A DNA stretch of 64,000 bases from Glycine soja (taxonomy: Eukaryota > Streptophyta > Magnoliopsida > Fabales > Fabaceae), in NCBI RefSeq assembly GCF_004193775.1, contig NC_041008.1, positions 13,225,731 through 13,289,730 of the forward strand, in the 5' to 3' direction. The position numbers and the translations under genes were made by a program. Shown here piece by piece: positions 23,017 to 33,839 of the stretch. The notes under the pieces are model-generated. The model was not told where the DNA came from. It searched no databases and worked only from the letters and a program-made list of their open reading frames with translations. How positions within the stretch are numbered: the first letter of the stretch is position 1; each line of letters opens with the position of its first letter.

Positions 23017-23544
23017 TTATGCTAAAGAAAAAAGTCTCATTATTTCTGAAAAAGGCTTGAAATTTCTTTTGAATTTGATCCCGGTAGAATGTAATTGAAG
23101 TTTACTGGTAGCACTATAGACATCCATTCCTATGAGGAGATCTCTATTAGGCAGTTTACTTCCAATGACCATGGTCCAAATGATACAATCAGGAAAAAAC
23201 TTGATGCCTATTGGAGCACAAGTTACTAAATCGGTTCTGAAGATTTTCCCATCATCTACTACAAAGTAAGCCACTTTTTTTTCAAGTATTCTTTGGGAAG
23301 AATATCCGGATCCATCATAGTCTTTTGGGCTCCAGTGTCAAGTAATGACTTTGATAGGTTTTTTGAACTTGTTTGCTAACACTTGAAACTCAACATAGAG
23401 TTGAGGGATTGCAGGCCTTATAGACTTCTCTTCTTGGATAGAGAATATGGGGATAGGAGAGGTTGAAGAATCTTCATTAGAAGAATTTATCTGATTTAAG
23501 ACAAACTTAGTTTCTTCATTTCGATCGCTCTGTTCTAAATACAT
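23017..23544 (-). pseudogene. Caulimovirid aspartic protease relic
   Basis: The catalytic Asp-Thr-Gly triplet is at 23331-23339 in the context LLDTGAQ. Upstream, 23338-23544 encodes the linker (YVEFQVLANKF) and is out of frame with it. Downstream, 23017-23274 encodes AYFVVDDGKIFRTDL and DLLIGMDVYSA, the flap and second-half signature. At least one frameshift next to the active site disables it. The protease would cleave the viral polyprotein. Confidence 0.8.
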
Positions 23545-23616
23545 AGATTCTATATCATCATATTCACTAATCTGAAGATAAGAAATTAGCTTGACGACCT
23601 TTTTTGATTTCTTTGG

Positions 23617-23658
23617 ACAATTCTTTGCAAAGTGTCTTGACCGATTGCAGATAAAACA
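23617..23658 (-). pseudogene. CCHC zinc finger of viral coat relic
   Basis: The codons spell CFICNRSRHFAKNC, a perfect CX2CX4HX4C zinc knuckle, the nucleic-acid-binding motif at the C-terminal side of caulimovirid coat proteins. Basic residues (KKSKK) follow. It is placed between coat and protease as expected. Confidence 0.85.
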
Positions 23659-24250
23659 TCTTTGTCCCCTAGCCTTTCCTTTCCTCTAGCTTTTTTTGAA
23701 AAACTCTAATGGCCTCTTCTTCGTCTTAGCGTCACTTGGTAGGGCTTTCTTTTTCTTTAGTGAGCAGTGACAAGCTTTCTCTTTACATTTAATCTCCAAG
23801 AAAGGCTTTTTACATGCTTTTCTATACTTGGCTTTTTTGTTCATAATATCAGAGAAATACTGGTGTTGTCTACATAGTTTGTCAACAACTGTAGAAGCAA
23901 GCTTCATGATGAATCAAGATTGATTCAAAGAGTTTTGATGATAACAAAGATGATGACAAAAAGCTAAAAAGTCAAGAACAATTCATGATAACAAAAGTCA
24001 AGAATCAAAGAATGAGTTCAAGATTGAATCAAGAACACTTCAAGGTTCAAAAGGAAATTTGATTTCAAGAATCAAGAATCAAGAATCAAGTTTCAAGATT
24101 CAAGTTCCAAGAATTAAGATCAAGATTCAAGACTAAAGATTCAAGAATCAAGAGAAGACTCAATCAAGATAAGTATTAAAAAGTTTTTCAAAAATTGAGT
24201 AGCACATGAATTTTTCTCAAAAACCTTTTACCAAAGAGTTTTTACTCTCT

Positions 24251-24490
24251 GGTAATCGATTACCAGATTGTTGTAATCGATTACTAGTAGCAAAATGGTT
24301 TTCAAAAGGCCTTCAACTGAATTTACAACGTTCCAATTGATTTCAAAATGTTGTAATCGATTACAATGATTTGGTAATTGATTACCAGTGTGTTTCAACG
24401 TTGGAATTTAAATTTAATTGTGAAGAGTCACATCCTTTCACAAAAATGCTTTGTGTAATCGATTACACTAATTTGGTAATCGATTACCAG
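24251..24490. repeat. Phased TAATCGATTA palindrome pairs in LTR A
   Basis: Centres at 24257/24278, 24358/24379 and 24460/24481: all three pairs are 21 bases apart. The last pair combines TGTAATCGATTACA and TGGTAATCGATTACCA, perfect 14- and 16-base palindromes. Confidence 0.9.
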
Positions 24491-24843
24491 TGATAGTTTC
24501 TGAACAAAATAAAAAGATGTAACTCTTCCAATAGTTTTCAAGTTTTTCTAGAAGTTATAACTTTTCCAAATAGTTTTTAAGTTTTTCTAAAGGTTATAAC
24601 TCTTCTAATGGTTCTCTTGACCAGACATGAAGAGTCTATAAAAGCAAGACTTTGATTTGCATTTCAAGCATCTTTCACATTCATTCTTTAGACAACAAAC
24701 TTTTGCTAATTGATTTCTGAATCTCTTTGAACTCCTTCTTCTTCTTCCTTTGTCAAAAGCTTTCTAAAGTTTTCTGGTTTTCCAAACCTTGAAAACAAAA
24801 CTTGTGCTATTCATTTTTTTCATTCCCTTCTCCCTTTGCCAAG

Positions 24844-25266
24844 AAGAATTCGCCAAGGACTAACCGCCTAAATTCTTTTTGTGTCTCTCTTCTCCATTTT
24901 CCAAAAGAATGAAGGACTAACCGCCTGAATTCTTTTGTGTCTCTCTTCTCCCTTTTCAAAGAATTCAAAACGACACAGTCTGAGAATTCTTTTGTTTCTT
25001 CCCTTTCCCATATACAAAAGATTTCAAAGGACTAATCGCCTGAGAATTCTTTTGTATCCCCATTCACAAAGTTTCAAAGGTTTAATCGCTTGAGAACTTT
25101 GTCTTAACACATTGGAGGGTACATCCTTTGTGGTACAAGTAAAGGGTACATCTACTTGGGTTGTTGACTGAGAACAAGAGAGGGTACATCTCATGTGGAT
25201 CAGTTCTAGTGGAGGGTACATCCACTAGGTTGTTCAAAGAGAACAAGGGAGGGTGCACCCCTTGTG
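24844..25266. repeat. Constant-loop hairpin series in LTR A
   Basis: Five inverted repeats have loops like AAGGACTAACCGCCTGA; stems include CAAAAGAAT/ATTCTTTTG (24902-24937), CAAAGAATTC/GAATTCTTTTG (24957-24994) and ATACAAAAGA/TCTTTTGTAT (25012-25057). They are followed by inverted repeats around a central GGGTACA, for example CTAGTGGA/TCCACTAG (25204-25228). The arrangement is shared with B and C. Confidence 0.8.
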
Positions 25267-25377
25267 GATCTTTGCTTGTAAAAGGATTTTTACAAGGTTG
25301 AAAAGAAATCTCAAGGACCGCAGATCGTTTGGGGACTGGATGTAGGCACGGGTTGTTGCCGAACCAGTATAAAAAAT

Positions 25378-25384
25378 CTTGTGT
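25378..25384 (+). promoter_or_regulatory. LTR A TATA box
   Basis: GCCGAACCAGTATAAAA is conserved in LTRs A-D, with TATAAAA at 25378, 30059, 56647 and 59329, each 156-239 bases before the LTR end. This placement fits the U3/R core promoter of an LTR. Confidence 0.6.
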
Positions 25385-27097
25385 GTTTGTCTCCTTCTTC
25401 CCTACTCTTTTAATTTCCGCTGTGCATTTTAATTCCCGCTTTTACTTTTGGTTAAGTTTCTTTTCTATCCTTCATTTACTTAACAACATAGTAAAAGCCT
25501 TAGAAGAGTAAATTTTTAATTAGTAAAGGTTCAGGAATAATTAATTCAACCCCCCCTTCTTAATTATTCTAAGGCTACTTGATCCAACAACAACCTCTAG
25601 AGTGAATTGATGAATTTGTCCCATGGACATTGTAGAAAAATCCATCTGAGCAGCTGCTACCATTTTGTTTAACTCTAGTTTTATTTCTTCTGGTAATGAA
25701 GCCACATAAGTATTCTTTAGACTAGGATCATTGAGACCATTGAGAAGATAAAATCTCTGATTCATTCTTTGGAAGTGTCTATCCAAGTCTTTTATCTTTA
25801 ACGAACAACACCTCATCTCAAAAAATTCTTGCTTGATCTTCCTCTCAATGATTTTTCCTTCTCTAATAAATTCCTAATGGAGAGTTCCTAGAACAATTGC
25901 AATAGATCCCATTTCATGGATCTTATTTTTGCGAACAACTCCCAGATTGTGATATCATTCCTTCAGAGTTCTCGTCATTCGGTAACTTCTTAATACCAAT
26001 GGTTCTTCTTCTTTGGGGGAGTCATAGAATGGCTCTTCTGTGGAATAAGCCATCAAAATGTTTGAGATGTCCATATACCCAGCTTCTTCATCTTCATCAG
26101 AATAAGACTTTTCTGCTTCTATCGAAGATTCCTCAGTTTGCTCTTTAAAGTCATCGGATTCTGCTCTAGAATCTTCTGATTCTATAAAAGTTTCCTTGGA
26201 TTCTTCTGAAGTTTTTGGTTGAACATCTGATTTTTCTCTAATTGATAACTAGGAATAAGGATCTTGAGAGTCTTGAAAGTCATGGGGATCTTTTCTTTGA
26301 GTATCTCTTGATCTTGTGGGAGATTCAACTGAGTCTTGGGAAGAGATATTTAATTTTTTGGGTTCTTTTTTTGGTTCTAGTTTTTTCTCATAAGCAGAGG
26401 CTATAGGTAAATACCATGATGAGCTAGCTTTGGGGAAAAAAATAATCTGGAGGGTTCTGGAATGGAGAATGGAAAGTAGGAGAAGGAGGGCCAAAAAAGA
26501 GTAAGGATCTAATATAGCTTTTTGTTTTTCTCTTATCTTTGATTCTATGTGTCGATCCAAATCTTGGACTTGGGCTTTAAGCCTCCTTATTTCTCTTTCT
26601 TTGGCGTCTGAAACTGCACCAAAAGTAGTCTTTTTTTATTCGTCTTCAAGATGAGCAATTTCCTTGGAAAGTTGATGATATTGCTTCTTCATCTTTTCCG
26701 ACAGATATTGTAACTTTTCATCACTTATGCTTACTTGGGTATAGATCTTGTCAATCTTCTCATCTATCCTCTTAAAGAGATGATTCTGGGCTCTAGCATT
26801 GTTAGTCTGTCAGTTTAAGACTTCTTCAGCTTGGCTAGGAGATTTAAGCTTCCCCTCTAGTCCTACCTCTATAGGAATTATGTGGGGCTTAGTTGAAACC
26901 TTTGTTACTGGGTCTGTCTTTCTATCAAGAGATGGAAACTCTTGTTCATAGGATGTGGAAGAAAACATCATACAAGGTATAGGTTCCTCAGGGATATTCT
27001 AAGATGGATGATTCCATCCAAGAATTTCAGCCATTCTTTTCTCTTTTCAAAAAGGATCTTCTACATATTTCTTTTTTACTCCCGTCCATGGTCCATT

Positions 27098-28260
27098 TTA
27101 TGGGTCATTTCTTCTTTGTGGTAGTGGTGGAGGTTTACAAGGCCTGGGTTCTGGCTTCCAGAACCCTTCATCCTCATCATTTGTCTCGTCGTATGTGCCT
27201 CTATCTTGTTCATCAGAGGAACAATTTGAATCACACATTTCAGGAGCAATATCCCAAATAAAGTGTCCATCCACTTTATCCGTATGTATCACCCTTCCAT
27301 CTGCTTTGACTGCAAATATCGACATCCTGCTGTCTTCTTTGACTTTAGGCTTTATCATCAAGGAATGAAAAACCTCAGGAGAGTTATTGCTACTGGCTCC
27401 ATCTAAACCCTTGAAGGTTGAGGTCACAAGCCCATCTACAGATCTTCTGAAAGTGGCCTGAGAGGTACTAAGAGGTTTAGTATTTTCTTTGAGCTTCTAA
27501 TAACTAGTAACCCATTGGAGAGGGATAAACTCTTGTAGTTCCTTTCTAGAGATGTTTTTGGGAATCTAGACAATAGATGGGGTTTCTTCTTGGTTGTTAG
27601 CCAAGACAAAGAGAGCATTTTCATGACTGGTAGGCATAGACATATTAATAGCATGGTTCTGCAATCTATATATGATCTGGTGATGCAAGGTAGCAGAATG
27701 GGCCTCAGATACTTGTTTAGCTCCAGTGATCTGGATTTGAACTTTCATCCTCTGTGGGAGAGTGGGATCTTTCAAACTGACGTTATAATTTGGGAAAATG
27801 GTGAGAACTATACTTCCAACATGGAGAGTAGTCAATACGGTTTCGATCACATCATTTTCATAGTAAATGTAACTGGAGTCTAATAGAGAGACTCTGGCGG
27901 TTATAGGTAGTCCTCTTGTGCCATGTAGGGATAATACTAGTCTAATTGCTCCATAATGAAGATGAATGTATCCTTGGTGTTGCCAACTTTTGATTAGTTG
28001 TTATGGAATCTCAATATTAACATATTGCTCCTTAGAAGTAGCAGTTAGAGAACACTAGTCCATTCTTGAGGATTGGACATATTCCTCCATATGGGGTCTT
28101 TTGGTGATGATCAAACTAGTAATAGATCTTATAGAGTAACGGTGTCTTAAATATATTGTAGGGGGTCGACAGTGGATTTAGTGACTGAGAGATTTGAGCA
28201 TCTTTTGGAATATATGAATATTCTACAAGATTCTCTATTTTTCTGAGAGTTTTGGAGATA
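27098..28260 (-). pseudogene. Caulimovirid movement-protein relic, minus copy
   Basis: Pieces at 28116-28260, 27566-27850 and 27436-27600 repeat the movement-protein segments of the plus copy with different lesions (TTLHVGSIVLTIFPN, LKDPTLPQRMKVQIQI, LHHQIIYRLQNHAINMS). An acidic linker follows at 27098-27427. This copy has an uninterrupted site where the plus copy carries the chromovirus. The N-terminal part upstream (28260-28380) includes the open segment 28116-28499. Confidence 0.78.
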
Positions 28261-28394
28261 TTTGTGGGTAAAGAGAGAGTGGAATTTAACAAAACAAGTT
28301 GCTTATCAGTGAGTTCTGTCATTTGTAGGAATATTCCCTTACTCCTCTTCCTCATATAATAATTACCATTTGATGCTCTCCTTTTGGAAAACAA

Positions 28395-28407
28395 GGCTCT
28401 GATACCA
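28395..28407 (-). other. Met-tRNA primer-binding site of pararetrovirus
   Basis: The minus strand reads TGGTATCAGAGCC, the exact complement-type site used by Caulimoviridae to prime minus-strand DNA from initiator tRNA-Met. It lies just before the movement-protein region, as in the circular viral map, and has no LTR next to it. Confidence 0.85.
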
Positions 28408-28478
28408 CTCGGTACAGTTGCCTCAACTGATTCATAGATATCTCTTATCTCAGTATATCCATTATGGCAACAACCTTT

Positions 28479-30235
28479 TGTGGAAGAAATGTTTTCCAAG
28501 GTTATTTTGATGATGCCAAAGAATCAAGAGTTAAGCAAAGTTTCAAGCAAAGATTCAAGGTGTTTTGATGATAACAAAGATGATGACAAAAAGCCCATGA
28601 GAATGATTTCAAGATTGAGTCAAGAACAATTCAAGAATCAAGAGAAAGATTCAAGAGAAGTTTCAAGTTTCAAGTTTTCAAGAATCAAGAATCAAGAATA
28701 ATCAAGAACAATATTCAAGACTCAAGATTCAAGAATCAAGAAAAGACTCAATCAAGATAAGTACTGAAAAGTTTTTCAAAACATTGAGTAGCACATGAAT
28801 TTTTTACAAAACATTTTACCAAAGAGTTTTTACTCTCTAGTAATCGATTACTAGATTATTTTAATCGATTACTAGTAGCAAAATGGTTTTCAAAAAGCCT
28901 TCAACTGAATTTACAACGTTCCAATTGATTTCAAAATGTTGTAATCGATTACAATGATTTGGTAATCGATTACCAGTGTGTTTGAACGTTGGAATTCAAA
29001 TTTAATTGTGAAGAGTCACATCCTTTCACAAACAAGCTTTGTGTAATCGATTACACTGATTTGGTAATCGATTACCAGTAGCAAAGATTGTTTTCAAAAA
29101 GCTTTCAACTGAATTTACAACGTTCCAATTGATTTCAAAATGGTGTAATCGATTACAATGATTTGGTAATCGATTACTAGTGTGTTTGAACGTTGAAATT
29201 CAAATTTAAATGTGAAGAGTTACATACTTTCACAAAAATGCTTTGTGTAATCGATTACAATGATTTGGTAATCGATTACCAGTGATAAGTTTTGAACAAA
29301 AATCAAGAGATGTAACTCTTCCAATGTTTTTCAAGATTTTCTAAAGGTTATAACTCTTCTAATGATTTTCTTGACCAGACATGAAGAGTCTGTAAAAGCA
29401 AGTCCTTAACTTGCATTTTCAAGACAATTATTTACAATCTTTTACATCCTTTGAATCTCTTTGAACATCCTCTTGAATTTCTTCTTCTTCTTCCTTTGCA
29501 AAAGCTTTCTTAAGTTTTCTGGTTTTCCAAACCTTGAAAACAAAACTTGTGTTATTCATCTTTTTAATTCCCTTCTCCATTTGCCAAAAAAAAATTCGCC
29601 AAGGACTAACTGCCTGAATTCTTTTGTGTCTCCCTTCTCCCTTTTCAAAGAATTCAAAACGACACAGTCTGAGAATTCTTTTGATTCTTCCCTTTCCCAT
29701 AAACAAAAGATTTCAAAGGACTAACCGCCTGAGAATTCTTTTGTTTCCCCCTTCACAAAGTTTCGAAGGACTAACTGCCTGAGAACTTTGTCTTAACACA
29801 TTGGAAGGTACATCCTTTGTGGTACAAGTAGAGGGTACATCTACTTGGGTTGCTGTGACTGAGAACAAGAGAGGGTACATCTCTTGTGGATCAGTTCTAG
29901 TGAAGGGTACATCCACTAGGTTGTTCAAAGAGAACAAGGGAGGGTACATCCCTTGTGGATCTTTGCTTGTAAAAGGATTTTTACAAGGTTGAAAAGAAAT
30001 CTCAAGGACCACAGGTCGCTTAGGGACTGGATGTAGGCACGGGTTGTTGCCGAACCAGTATAAAACTCTTGTGTTTGTCTTTTTCTTCCCTACATTTTTA
30101 ATTTCCGCTGTGCACTTTAATTATTGTTTTTACTTTTGGTAATATTAAGAAGAATATATTTTTAATTAGTAAAGGTTCAGTAATAATTAATTCAACCCCC
30201 TCTTTTTAATTATTCCGAAGCCACTTGATCCAACA
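28479..30235 (+). mobile_element. Solo LTR 'B', TSD CCTTT
   Basis: Starts TGTGGAAGAAATGTTTTCC, ends GCCACTTGATCCAACA, flanked by CCTTT at 28474-28478 and 30236-30240. It is colinear with LTRs A and C. It contains five palindrome pairs, the two hairpin series (about 29580-29800 and 29803-29960), the TTGTAAAA hairpin (29966-29987) and TATAAAA at 30059. The open frame 29801-29992 is made by the hairpin repeats and is not taken as a gene. Confidence 0.92.
28838..29285. repeat. Phased TAATCGATTA palindrome pairs in LTR B
   Basis: Centres at 28845/28866, 28946/28967, 29048/29069, 29150/29171 and 29252/29273: every pair is 21 bases apart. Successive pairs recur every 101-102 bases, a tandem unit of about 102 bases present more times here than in A. 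Confidence 0.92.
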
Positions 30236-30240
30236 CCTTT

Positions 30241-31369
30241 CCCATTGGCATGTAATATTTTTTGTAATAAAAACTTTCAAGTTGTGTCCCTTTCTAAATG
30301 TTCTATAACTTCCATTAACAAAATCCTCGTGACAAGGGAAATGCTCATAATAATTTTCATAAGAAATCTTAAATCATATATACAATAAGGCCCACCACTA
30401 GGAAACTAGAAAATAAAAAGACATTAGTAATAGCTTAAATTTCCCAGACATCTTTTGTGTGTTGCTTTAGTTATTTCTACATGCCTAGTCAAAAGAAAAA
30501 TCAACACCTATGCAAACCTACAAACCTCCTCCTTTGAAAAAAATTAAATGAAGCCATTCAACAAACAACATCAAGTATATGGGTAGAAAGTTCTAGAACT
30601 TGCAAAAACCTAATCGGTTAACCCTGCATACTAATATCATCATACCTCAAACAAAGTCCATTAGGAAATTAAAAGAAACCATTTGATTTCTTTTTTCTTT
30701 TCTACAGCTCAAACAATGTAATAATAAGAGAACATTTAGCTATAAGTTGATGAGTGAAATTAAAACCTTAAAAAAAGCCGGTTAATTAATGCCTATGATA
30801 TACTTGAAACTATACCATAAGAAAACCTAATAGAACACAAAAAAAAACGCTGCCACTTTCCTTTTATACATTGTAGAGAAGTGATTAATGTACAAAAAGA
30901 AAAAATAGTTTATAAATAATAAAGGAAAAGAAGAAACAAAAAAAAAAAAGAAAGAAAGGGTGAAGATTAAACCCACCTTTCCCTGAAAAAGGTTCCAATT
31001 CTGAATAAATAACAAGAAGCATCAGAGAACTCAGAAAGATAAAAAGGTAATAGAAACACATACTTTGACGCCGAGACCAACACTGATAGTTCCTTTCATA
31101 CACTCGTCAACACCGCAGAGAGTGGCCACCGAGAGCGACAGTAGCCTCAGTGGGAGCGAGACTGGCCGCGAGTGGGAGTGAGGCGGAGGAGCTAAGACGT
31201 AATAGTGAGAGTGCAAGAATGACATGAGAGAAAGAGATTGGATGTGCGAGAGGTAGCAAGAACGACATCGTGAGTGGAAGAGATGAGACAGAGAGGAAGA
31301 TGCACGAGAGAGTAAGCGAATTAGGGCATGGAGGCAATATATATTTTTAAAAATTGAGTTCGTTAACAT
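30241..31369 (-). other. CACTA 5' region (leader/intron), no protein
   Basis: This is the right-hand inner part of the CACTA element. A GC-richer patch at 31080-31330 is followed on the minus strand by a splice-like GTAATAG/GTATG context and AT-rich sequence. That resembles a CACTA first exon and intron, but no protein is recognised. Small open frames on the minus strand here are low-complexity Ser/Leu text. Confidence 0.4.
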
Positions 31370-31569
31370 TGGTTTTCACTAAAAACCGATGTTAACAAAT
31401 TGATGCTAACTTATTATTTCCCAACATCGATCTTTCAAAAAACCGATGTTAACGAAGTGATGTTAACATCATTTTATTTACGAATATGTCATGGCGTTTT
31501 TGTTATCATCGGTTTTTATCAAAAATCGATGTTAATCCAACAACATTAAATCTATATTTTGTAGTAGCA
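31370..31569. repeat. CACTA right subterminal repeats and terminus
   Basis: TTAACATTGGTTTTCACTAA, AAAACCGATGTTAAC and related units alternate in orientation up to the terminus TATATTTTGTAGTAGCA at 31569. They mirror those at the left end. Confidence 0.8.
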
Positions 31570-31830
31570 TAAGCATATACAAAGGTTGTCTATATGGCAT
31601 AATTCTTTTGATTTAATGAACAAAGTTTCTTTTCTCTCCACTTCTTTTTCACATCCTTTTTTAATCACTTTTTCTCTCTTCTCTCTCTCTACTCTCCTTT
31701 TCGACTTGAATTTTTGTCTCTAATTATCTCTTTTTCTTCTTGTATTTTTCTCTCTTGCTCTTTTTTCAGCCTCATTTTTATTTGATTCTCACATGAGAGA
31801 AACACTTTGTGTCCCTTATTATGTACAAAA

Positions 31831-32681
31831 GAGAATCTATCGATCACACCGTTATGTACAATATCCCAATCATATTGTCAATATATCAAGAAAAATGTGG
31901 ACGGCTTTCATAAGAACAACGTCATACAAAACTTCATCATCATATTTATCAATAGAAAATATAAGCAAAACTTGTTTATCTATAATTAACTCTCCATCTC
32001 ACTCAACCCTGCATTTCAATTTGTAAGGCTTAGGTGAGGGATGGTTTTAAGCCCAAGCTTCTCTACCAATCTAGCTAGTACTAGCAACATTTGTACAACT
32101 CTCTTGTCAATGATTAGAGAATAAACTTTTCCCTCTATGAGGCACCTATGATGAAATTAATATATTCTCTCTTTGAGTATTATCTCTTTCCATACATATG
32201 CTTCCCACAAGTCTTCTTTCTCACTGTAAAATATTAACTTTATCCTCATTAAAAAGAGAATCTATTGATCTCACCATTATGCACAATATCCCTATCATAT
32301 TGTCAATATATCAAGAAAAATGTGGTCGGCTTTCATAAGAACAACATCATACAAAACTTCATCAACGTATTTACCAATAGAAAATATAAGCAAAAATTGT
32401 TTATCTATAACTAACTCTCCATTCTCACTCAACCATGCATTTCAATTTGTAAGGCTTAGGTGAGGGGTGGTTTTAAGCCCAAGCTTCCCTACCAATCTAG
32501 CTAGTACTATCAATAACATTTGTACCACTCTCTTCTCAATGATTAGAGAATAAACTTGTCCCTTTATGAGACACCTATGATTAAATTAATATATTCTCTC
32601 TTTGAGTATTATCTCTTTCCATACATAGGCTTCCCACGAGTCTTCTTCTCATCATCAAATATTAACTTTATCCTCATTAAG
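31831..32681. repeat. 425-base tandem duplication
   Basis: GAGAATCTATCGATCACACC at 31831 recurs as GAGAATCTATTGATCTCACC at 32256. The copies stay colinear through GTGAGGGATGGTTTTAAGCC and the TATCTCTTTCCATACATA block to the CCTCATTAA end. Small frames in it are not conserved between copies, so it is non-coding. Confidence 0.9.
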
Positions 32682-33839
32682 TCATTTTTAGTTTATGTTG
32701 CTTATTATTAATAATATTATAGAAAAAATAATTAACTTTACATTGAGAAACTAAAATAATACTTATTTTGAAACTTATTTTTCTTTTTACATGATAATTA
32801 TTATAAGAAGAATATGACTATTAAAAAATGAATTAAAAAATTCATTTCTTCAATTTTTTAAAAATTGAACTGGTCATAAATCGAACTGCACTACAATCGA
32901 TGAGAGTGAAATTAATGTGAAAAATATGCTTCAAAATATAATATGTCTACAGATAATAGGTCAAAAATCAGCAACAGGATGGTTTTTTGAACGTGGATTC
33001 ATATGGTTTCGATATGTAAATATGTTCTGCATATTGGTTTTCTTTGTATGTTTTTTAACGGGCTACTGTCTTTGTGCTGCATGAAGCAAAGGAGTCTGTT
33101 GCAGTATTAGCTTTAGTTTGAGCTTTGGCGAGTTGTGGGAGTGATTTATGATCGGTGATGTGTTCTCATAGGCTATTTTGTGTAATTTTTCTATTACATT
33201 GGCACTTCTTGTGCCTTTGTAATTGCTGGTTTAATAAAAGTTATTTTCCCATTAAAAGAAAGGTCAAAACTAATTTGAGCATATCAAAAGTAGGTCGAAG
33301 CAATTCGGTTTGGTTTCACCCAAACTATTATGCAGTTTGATTTTGTTCAGTAGGGTTGTTCCAATTTAAATCAATTCAAAATAAAAACAAAAAATCGAAG
33401 TAAATTATTATTTTTAGATTTGTTTGAATGATTTTTTTAAATCGATCAATTTGGTTTAATTTGTGGTTTGTGTTTTTGAAATCGAATCAAACTGCAATAC
33501 TTATATTACTTTAGTATTATGAGTTTTATATATATATTACTTGAGTTTCATCGTATTTTATAGTATTATGTATATACAACTTATACAATATATATCACCT
33601 TTAGATTATTTTTTAAAGATATGTTTGATTTAAGATAGATAAAAATTTCAGAAATTTTTATTATAGAAGGTTTAACATATTAATAGATTTTATAGATTGT
33701 TACAAACAATTTTTTTGATGCAATTTAATTTAAAAGATGAAAATAATACATAAATTTAACAGAAATAATATTTTAATAAAAAATCAAATTAACCAAACCA
33801 AACCACCAATACCTTTATATAATTCAATTCCCTGAACTA
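32682..33839. other. Spacer, no gene recognised
   Basis: AT-rich spacer. 33360-33800 has a pattern of GGTTTAATTTGTGGTTTG words facing AACCAAACCAAACCACC, possibly the ends of a decayed MITE of about 450 bases. Nothing else is supported. Confidence 0.4.

Larger units (their letters stand above)
23890..25589 (+). mobile_element. Solo LTR 'A', TSD ACAAC
   Basis: Starts TGTAGAAGCAAGCTTCATGA and ends CTACTTGATCCAACA; flanked by ACAAC at 23885-23889 and 25590-25594. No coding region is inside. It carries three exactly phased palindrome pairs (24251-24490), two series of hairpins (24844-25098 and 25109-25266), a 9-base-stem hairpin (25275-25296) and a TATA box (25378-25384). It is the same family as B and C and related to D. 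Confidence 0.92.
23686..27097 (-). pseudogene. Caulimovirid coat-protein relic, split by solo LTR
   Basis: The region holds the coiled-coil and Glu/Ser-rich part (26249-26760), a central helical part (25595-25816, MRCCSLKIKDLDRHFQRMNQ), and, across the 1.7-kb solo LTR, a Lys/Cys-rich part (23686-23889, KLCRQHQYFSDIMNKK). The coding text on either side of the LTR joins at the ACAAC duplication (..FTLEVV / VVDKLCRQ..). The domain assignment rests on position before the zinc finger. Confidence 0.65.
21786..28478 (-). mobile_element. Endogenous pararetrovirus, minus-strand longer copy
   Basis: From right to left the order is Met-tRNA primer site (28395-28407), movement protein, coat region, CCHC zinc finger, aspartic protease, RT and RNase H. 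This is one continuous caulimovirid-like gene order with no LTRs or integrase. A solo LTR (23890-25589) splits the coat region. Many stops and frameshifts make it non-functional. At 21786 it meets the truncated plus copy tail to tail. The right limit is set by solo LTR B. Confidence 0.85.
13999..31569 (-). mobile_element. 17.6-kb CACTA (En/Spm) element, nonautonomous
   Basis: The left terminus CACTACTAGAAAATATG and the reverse complement of the right terminus (TGCTACTACAAAATATAG) match. The flanks are TAA/TAA (13996-13998, 31570-31572), the 3-base duplication expected of CACTA elements. The last two bases at the right are CA instead of TG. Subterminal AACATCGG/CCGATGTT repeats occur at both ends. 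Only an N-terminal scrap of TNP2 is left, on the minus strand, so the 5' end is on the right and the element cannot move itself. Most of its length is later insertions: an endogenous pararetrovirus, a chromovirus and solo LTRs. Confidence 0.85.

Noticed and set aside
29801..29992. Small open frame conserved between LTR B and LTR C (also 56391-56624)
   Set aside because: It is created by the GGGTACA-centred repeats, is interrupted in LTR A, and conservation follows from the shared repeat.
31031..31369. Minus-strand Ser/Leu-rich frames at the CACTA 5' end
   Set aside because: Low-complexity text in two overlapping frames, no recognisable domain; more likely the 5' leader.
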